A stretch of 18,720 bases of DNA, taken from the NCBI GenBank assembly GCA_019237515.1, contig JAFAGX010000670.1, positions 1 to 18,720 of the forward strand, given 5' to 3'. This DNA comes from Acidobacteriaceae bacterium (GTDB taxonomy: Bacteria; Acidobacteriota; Terriglobia; Terriglobales; SbA1). The notes beneath the pieces are model-generated. The model saw only the letters and a list, made by a program, of their open reading frames with translations. It made no database searches and was not told the DNA's origin. Numbering within the stretch: the stretch's first letter is position 1; every line of letters begins with the position of its first letter. A program made the position numbers and the translations under genes. Of the stretch, positions 15,357-18,720 are shown piece after piece.

Positions 15357-16583
15357 ATGATCCGCCGTCTACTTTACGTCTTCGTCTGCGTCGTTTCCGC
15401 TGCCGCTCTGCTCATTGCCAACGCTGCCGATTCCATCTCCCCGCAGGCGCGCCGCCTTCATTTTTCTTCAATCGTTGTGGACACTCACGACGACACCACG
15501 CAGCGCTTTTTCACGAAAGATTTCGATCTCGGTAAACGCAATGCCACCGGCCACATCGACATTCCGCGCATGCGGGAAGGCGGCTTGAATGCGATCTTTT
15601 TCTCCATCTGGATCGATGGCCGGACCATGGGTCCGCCCGCGGTGCAGCAAGCTCTGGACCAAATCGATGCCATCCAGCAGAACGTGCATAGATACTCGAA
15701 GGACCTTGCGTTCGCACGAACTGCGGATGAAGTCCGACGCGCTCACAAGCAGGGCAAAATCGCAGTTCTAATGGGCATTGAGGGCGGTCACATGCTCGGC
15801 AATGATATCCGCATGGTCCGCATCTATAGCGACCTCGGCGTGCGCTACATGACTCTTTCCCACTTCTATAACGACGAGTGGGCCGACTCCTCAACTGACA
15901 AGCCCGCTCACAACGGCCTCACCGATTACGGCAAAGAAATCGTGCGCGAGATGAATCGGACGGGGATGCTAGTCGACATCTCTCACGTCTCCGATAAAAC
16001 TTTTTACGACGCGCTCGCCGTCAGCCGTGCGCCGTTCATTGCCTCTCACTCGTCCTGCCGCGCCCTGTGCAATCACCCGCGCGATATGACCGATGACATG
16101 ATCAAAGCTCTCGCCGAGAAAGGCGGGGTCATCCAGATCAACTACGAAAAAAGCTTCATCGATCAGGCGTACAAAGACGCGCGAGATAAAGAAGCGGGCG
16201 GCGTTGTCAATGTGTTTGAACAGATCCAGAAAGAATGTGGAAAAGACCAGGAGTGTTTTACCCGAAAGATGGCGGAACAGGAAAAGCAAGCCACCGCGGA
16301 GGGCAGGCTACCGCATGTTTCCTGGGAGCGAATCATCGACCACATCGATCACGCCGTGAAACTTGTGGGTGCTGACCACGTCGGCCTCGGCTCGGATTTC
16401 GACGGAGCCTCGATGCCAGACGGTATGGATGACGTGACTCACGTTCCCCAGATCACGGATGCTTTGCTCAAGAAAGGCTACTCCGAATTCGACGTTCGCA
16501 AGATCTTGGGGGAAAACACGCTTCGTGTCCTCGCTGCCGCCGAACAAGTAAGCCGGGAAATGCAGGCCGAGGAGAACCATTGA
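15357..16583 (+). CDS. Secreted membrane-type dipeptidase (peptidase family M19)
   Basis: A zinc dipeptidase of the renal dipeptidase family, 408 residues from ATG at 15357. A signal peptide (MIRRLLYVFVCVVSAAALLI, likely cut near ANA-A 21-24) sends it to the periplasm. The M19 metal set is complete by spacing: HxD in DTHDD (H44, D46), E142 in MGIEGGH, H210 in DISHVS and H231 in ASHSS. R242 and D347 (GLGSDFDG) occupy the remaining active-site positions. An insertion at about 264-312 carries two Cys (C294, C300) in KECGKDQEC. M19 enzymes cleave dipeptides, some with mixed D/L stereochemistry; the substrate here is unknown. The gene follows the kinase by 44 bp, so co-transcription is plausible. 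Its downstream neighbour is convergent, with only 66 bp between them and no clear terminator. Confidence 0.93.
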   Translation: MIRRLLYVFVCVVSAAALLIANAADSISPQARRLHFSSIVVDTHDDTTQRFFTKDFDLGKRNATGHIDIPRMREGGLNAIFFSIWIDGRTMGPPAVQQALDQIDAIQQNVHRYSKDLAFARTADEVRRAHKQGKIAVLMGIEGGHMLGNDIRMVRIYSDLGVRYMTLSHFYNDEWADSSTDKPAHNGLTDYGKEIVREMNRTGMLVDISHVSDKTFYDALAVSRAPFIASHSSCRALCNHPRDMTDDMIKALAEKGGVIQINYEKSFIDQAYKDARDKEAGGVVNVFEQIQKECGKDQECFTRKMAEQEKQATAEGRLPHVSWERIIDHIDHAVKLVGADHVGLGSDFDGASMPDGMDDVTHVPQITDALLKKGYSEFDVRKILGENTLRVLAAAEQVSREMQAEENH

Positions 16584-16649
16584 TGCCGCGCTCCCTCCCA
16601 TTCGACCAGCGGCGATTCTATCGAGCTTGAGTAGAAAGGAAAAACGAGG

Positions 16650-18720
16650 TTATCGCTGTGTCCCTGAGGGTGAAGCAGCGGCACCTGGCGTTGCCGTGAG
16701 TTTCTTATTTTCGGTTTTGGCTTGACGAAGTATCGGGATACCAGGGTCTGCATCCTTCCAGGTTGCAAAAAAATCGGCGTACGCTTTGCGGCTGTTTTCG
16801 AAGTCGTTCTGTTTCGCGTAGGCCTGCGCCAGGCCAAGTTGCGAAAGGACCTCAAAGGCTTCCCAGTCCGGCCATCCCGGGTTATTGATGACGGTCTGAA
16901 AGTCGGCGATAGCTTTGGCCTGATCTCCCGCGGCCATATAGGCACGCGCTCGATTATAGAAGACCACGACATTTGGGAACTGCGTGACAGGCGAGAGTAA
17001 ATCCACTGCGGCCCGGGGATTTCCCCCTGTTAGTTGGATGGTGGAGTAAGTGACGGGAAGGAGGGCCTTCTGCTGAAAAGTGTCCTCGGGGAAGAGCTCA
17101 TTCAGTTTCGTGGCCAGTGCTTCCGCGGGGGATGAGTCCGCGGCCTGCCCGAGAGCGTGCGAGCACTTAAAAAGTCCGAGAGCGCTATGATTTCCGACTT
17201 CGTCGGCCTGGGCGCAGAGTCTGCGGGCTACGTCATAGTTCCCGAGATAGGCCTCCTCGTCGGCATGGTAGGCGAGCTCCGTAGCAACATTTTCCATTTG
17301 GTTGGCCTTCCTCTGCCGACTAACCAGAGCATCGCTGAGGGAGCGAAGCGTCGCGACGTCGCCGCGAAGGAATGCCAGGTGCATCTGGAGGTGGACCCAG
17401 GGCGCATCCTCGCCGGAGGTCTCGCGAGCAAGCCGGTCCAGAGTAGCGGTGTTGTGCTCGATGAAAGCGATACGGTAACGCAACGTCAACTGAAACGGAG
17501 TGAAGGAACCCTGCTGGCGCCACTGGTCGAGCAGTTTCTTGGCATCGTCAAGTCGGCCGAGGATGATCAGTGCCTGACTGGCATTTGAGTTGTGTTGAGC
17601 GGAAGGCACCGGGGAATGAGCGATGGCCCACTGGAACTCCGGCAAGGCCTCTTGGGTTCTGCCCATCTGCGCATATGCGATCCCCAGCAGGTTGGCAGCC
17701 TCCACGCTGCGCGGGTAGATTTGGCGGTACAAAAGGACGACAGTGACTTCCTTTTCGAGATTACCGGTGATCGCCGAATAGTAGAGCGCGGTGGTTTTAA
17801 AATTCTCCTCCTGGGTAAGGCGGCGATCCTTCAGTTCGAAGGCGCGCGCGAAGCTGGCCCGTGCCTCCTGGCTTTGGCCTATGCTGTGTTGCGCCCGGCC
17901 GAGTTGGTCGTAGGCGGAGCAAAATTGGGGATCGAGATCGACAGCTCTTTCAAAAAACGGGATGGCTTCCCGGCGCTTTCCGGAGCGGTAGAGGGTAAGC
18001 CCGGAGCGGTAGGCTTGCAAAGCCTCGAGCGAACTGGTGGTGGCAAGGTCAAGAGGCGCGTCAAATTTTTGCAGAGAGCTTAAATCTTCGCCAAGCCGTT
18101 TTCGCAACTGCGAGCCTGCTTTGCCCAACGCGGCGACTACTTGATCCTTGTTGTTGGCCTCGACTTGCTGCCGCGCAATGAGTTTTCGGCTGTGCGCATC
18201 AATCGCGTCCAAGGTGATGACATAGGTGACGTAGGTGCTGCCGATCGCGGCAATTTCCGGCACGACGAGTGCCTTCAGCCCACGCCGTTTGCAGATTTCG
18301 ACGCCCAGATCTTGAGTCACGCGGTCGTCGGGATTGCGGCGCATCATGCGCATGGTAGAGGCGACGTCAGCTTCTGAAAGAAGGCTGAGGAACGGCGATT
18401 CGGTAAGTTTGACTTCGAGAGCTTTATCGAGGGAATTGTCAAAGATTGGATCGCCCGTCTTGTTGACAAAACTCGCCAGGAGAATGACATCGTTTCCGGT
18501 CAGCGCCGGCCGTGCGAAGAAGACGCGCCACGTAGCGACAGCGGCAATTATGAGGGAGGCTGCGACAACCGCAATGACGACAAAACGCCGTTTATTCCGA
18601 AGTTCAGGCGTCGGCGATACGGGAACTGACGGAATGTATTCTCCGACGACAACCGGCGCGGGCAGGTGGCCGTTTTCCACGCGAGCGATGAAGCGGTAAC
18701 CGCGGCGGGGAATCGTTTCG
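16650..18720 (-). CDS. wHTH-TM-TPR one-component regulator (N-terminal part outside window)
   Basis: The frame is open through the right edge, so the GTG at 18680 is internal. The 13 residues before it read ETIPRRGYRFIAR, followed by V: the wing and last strand of an OmpR/CadC-type winged helix. The order is then DNA-binding domain (mostly off-window), proline-rich linker, one TM helix (about 18585-18530), an alpha/beta domain of about 140 residues starting NDVILLASFVNKTGDPIFDN (about 18500-18080; resembles the domain between TM and TPR in CadC-like proteins), and many TPR-like helical pairs to about 16750 (for example GLTLYRSGKRREAIPFFERA, NLLGIAYAQMGRTQEALPEF, RARAYMAAGDQAKAIADFQT). The tail is low-complexity Ala/Ser/Pro. 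It probably binds DNA while anchored in the membrane and senses through the external TPR part. Target genes cannot be named. Confidence 0.88.
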   Translation of the reverse strand, partial: ETIPRRGYRFIARVENGHLPAPVVVGEYIPSVPVSPTPELRNKRRFVVIAVVAASLIIAAVATWRVFFARPALTGNDVILLASFVNKTGDPIFDNSLDKALEVKLTESPFLSLLSEADVASTMRMMRRNPDDRVTQDLGVEICKRRGLKALVVPEIAAIGSTYVTYVITLDAIDAHSRKLIARQQVEANNKDQVVAALGKAGSQLRKRLGEDLSSLQKFDAPLDLATTSSLEALQAYRSGLTLYRSGKRREAIPFFERAVDLDPQFCSAYDQLGRAQHSIGQSQEARASFARAFELKDRRLTQEENFKTTALYYSAITGNLEKEVTVVLLYRQIYPRSVEAANLLGIAYAQMGRTQEALPEFQWAIAHSPVPSAQHNSNASQALIILGRLDDAKKLLDQWRQQGSFTPFQLTLRYRIAFIEHNTATLDRLARETSGEDAPWVHLQMHLAFLRGDVATLRSLSDALVSRQRKANQMENVATELAYHADEEAYLGNYDVARRLCAQADEVGNHSALGLFKCSHALGQAADSSPAEALATKLNELFPEDTFQQKALLPVTYSTIQLTGGNPRAAVDLLSPVTQFPNVVVFYNRARAYMAAGDQAKAIADFQTVINNPGWPDWEAFEVLSQLGLAQAYAKQNDFENSRKAYADFFATWKDADPGIPILRQAKTENKKLTATPGAAASPSGTQR

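Noticed and set aside
16584..16649. GCCGC...GCGGC stem between the dipeptidase and the TPR gene as a terminator
   Set aside because: The stem is five base pairs with a loop of about 19 and no U-run; too weak to call.
17592..18083. 163-residue plus-strand open frame
   Set aside because: It mirrors the TPR region of the minus-strand regulator and has no independent start signal or family pattern.
1..18720. A defence island, CRISPR array, prophage or insertion sequence
   Set aside because: There are no regularly spaced repeats, transposase, integrase, nuclease or toxin-antitoxin motifs; genes are housekeeping or signalling types.

Overview
The window looks like chromosomal DNA of a soil-type Acidobacteriota (Koribacter/Terriglobia-like). 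This is inferred from gene style, not from a marker gene. The clues are two membrane-anchored Ser/Thr kinases with TolB-like beta-propellers, a winged-helix/TM/TPR one-component regulator, a 34-residue-repeat MCE protein, a membrane protein fused to a spermidine-synthase fold, moderately high GC by eye, many GTG starts and intergenic palindromes. There are no phage, plasmid, IS, CRISPR or RNA genes that I can see.

Layout. 1-410 (+) is the 3' end of lipA. From 9152 down to 289 everything is on the minus strand, in transcription order: selA, a DUF488 protein, acpS, the membrane spermidine-synthase-like fusion, an MCE/MlaD-type protein, and a kinase-propeller gene broken by a frameshift near 1815-1885. 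9479-11349 (+) holds purD and purE, separated by a double palindrome. galU (12458-11577, minus) converges on purE, with a possible 44-residue Cys-rich ORF between them. 12625-15312 (+) is an intact kinase-propeller paralogue followed 44 bp later by a secreted M19 dipeptidase. From 16650 to the right edge (minus) is a wHTH-TM-TPR protein whose N-terminal DNA-binding domain lies mostly beyond the window.

How it fits together. Much of the region is housekeeping: lipoate synthesis, selenocysteinyl-tRNA formation, acyl-carrier-protein activation, purine synthesis and UDP-glucose. Between these sit three sensor-like membrane proteins, two kinases and one regulator, plus envelope or periplasmic proteins (MCE, dipeptidase). 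I see no defence system or obvious new pathway. The most unusual observations are: a shared TATAATGGCG block just ahead of both kinase starts, part of a wider pattern suggesting leaderless or very short-leader transcripts; the frameshifted kinase; the exact 34-residue repeats of the MCE protein; the purD-purE twin hairpin; and the possible small Cys-rich gene.
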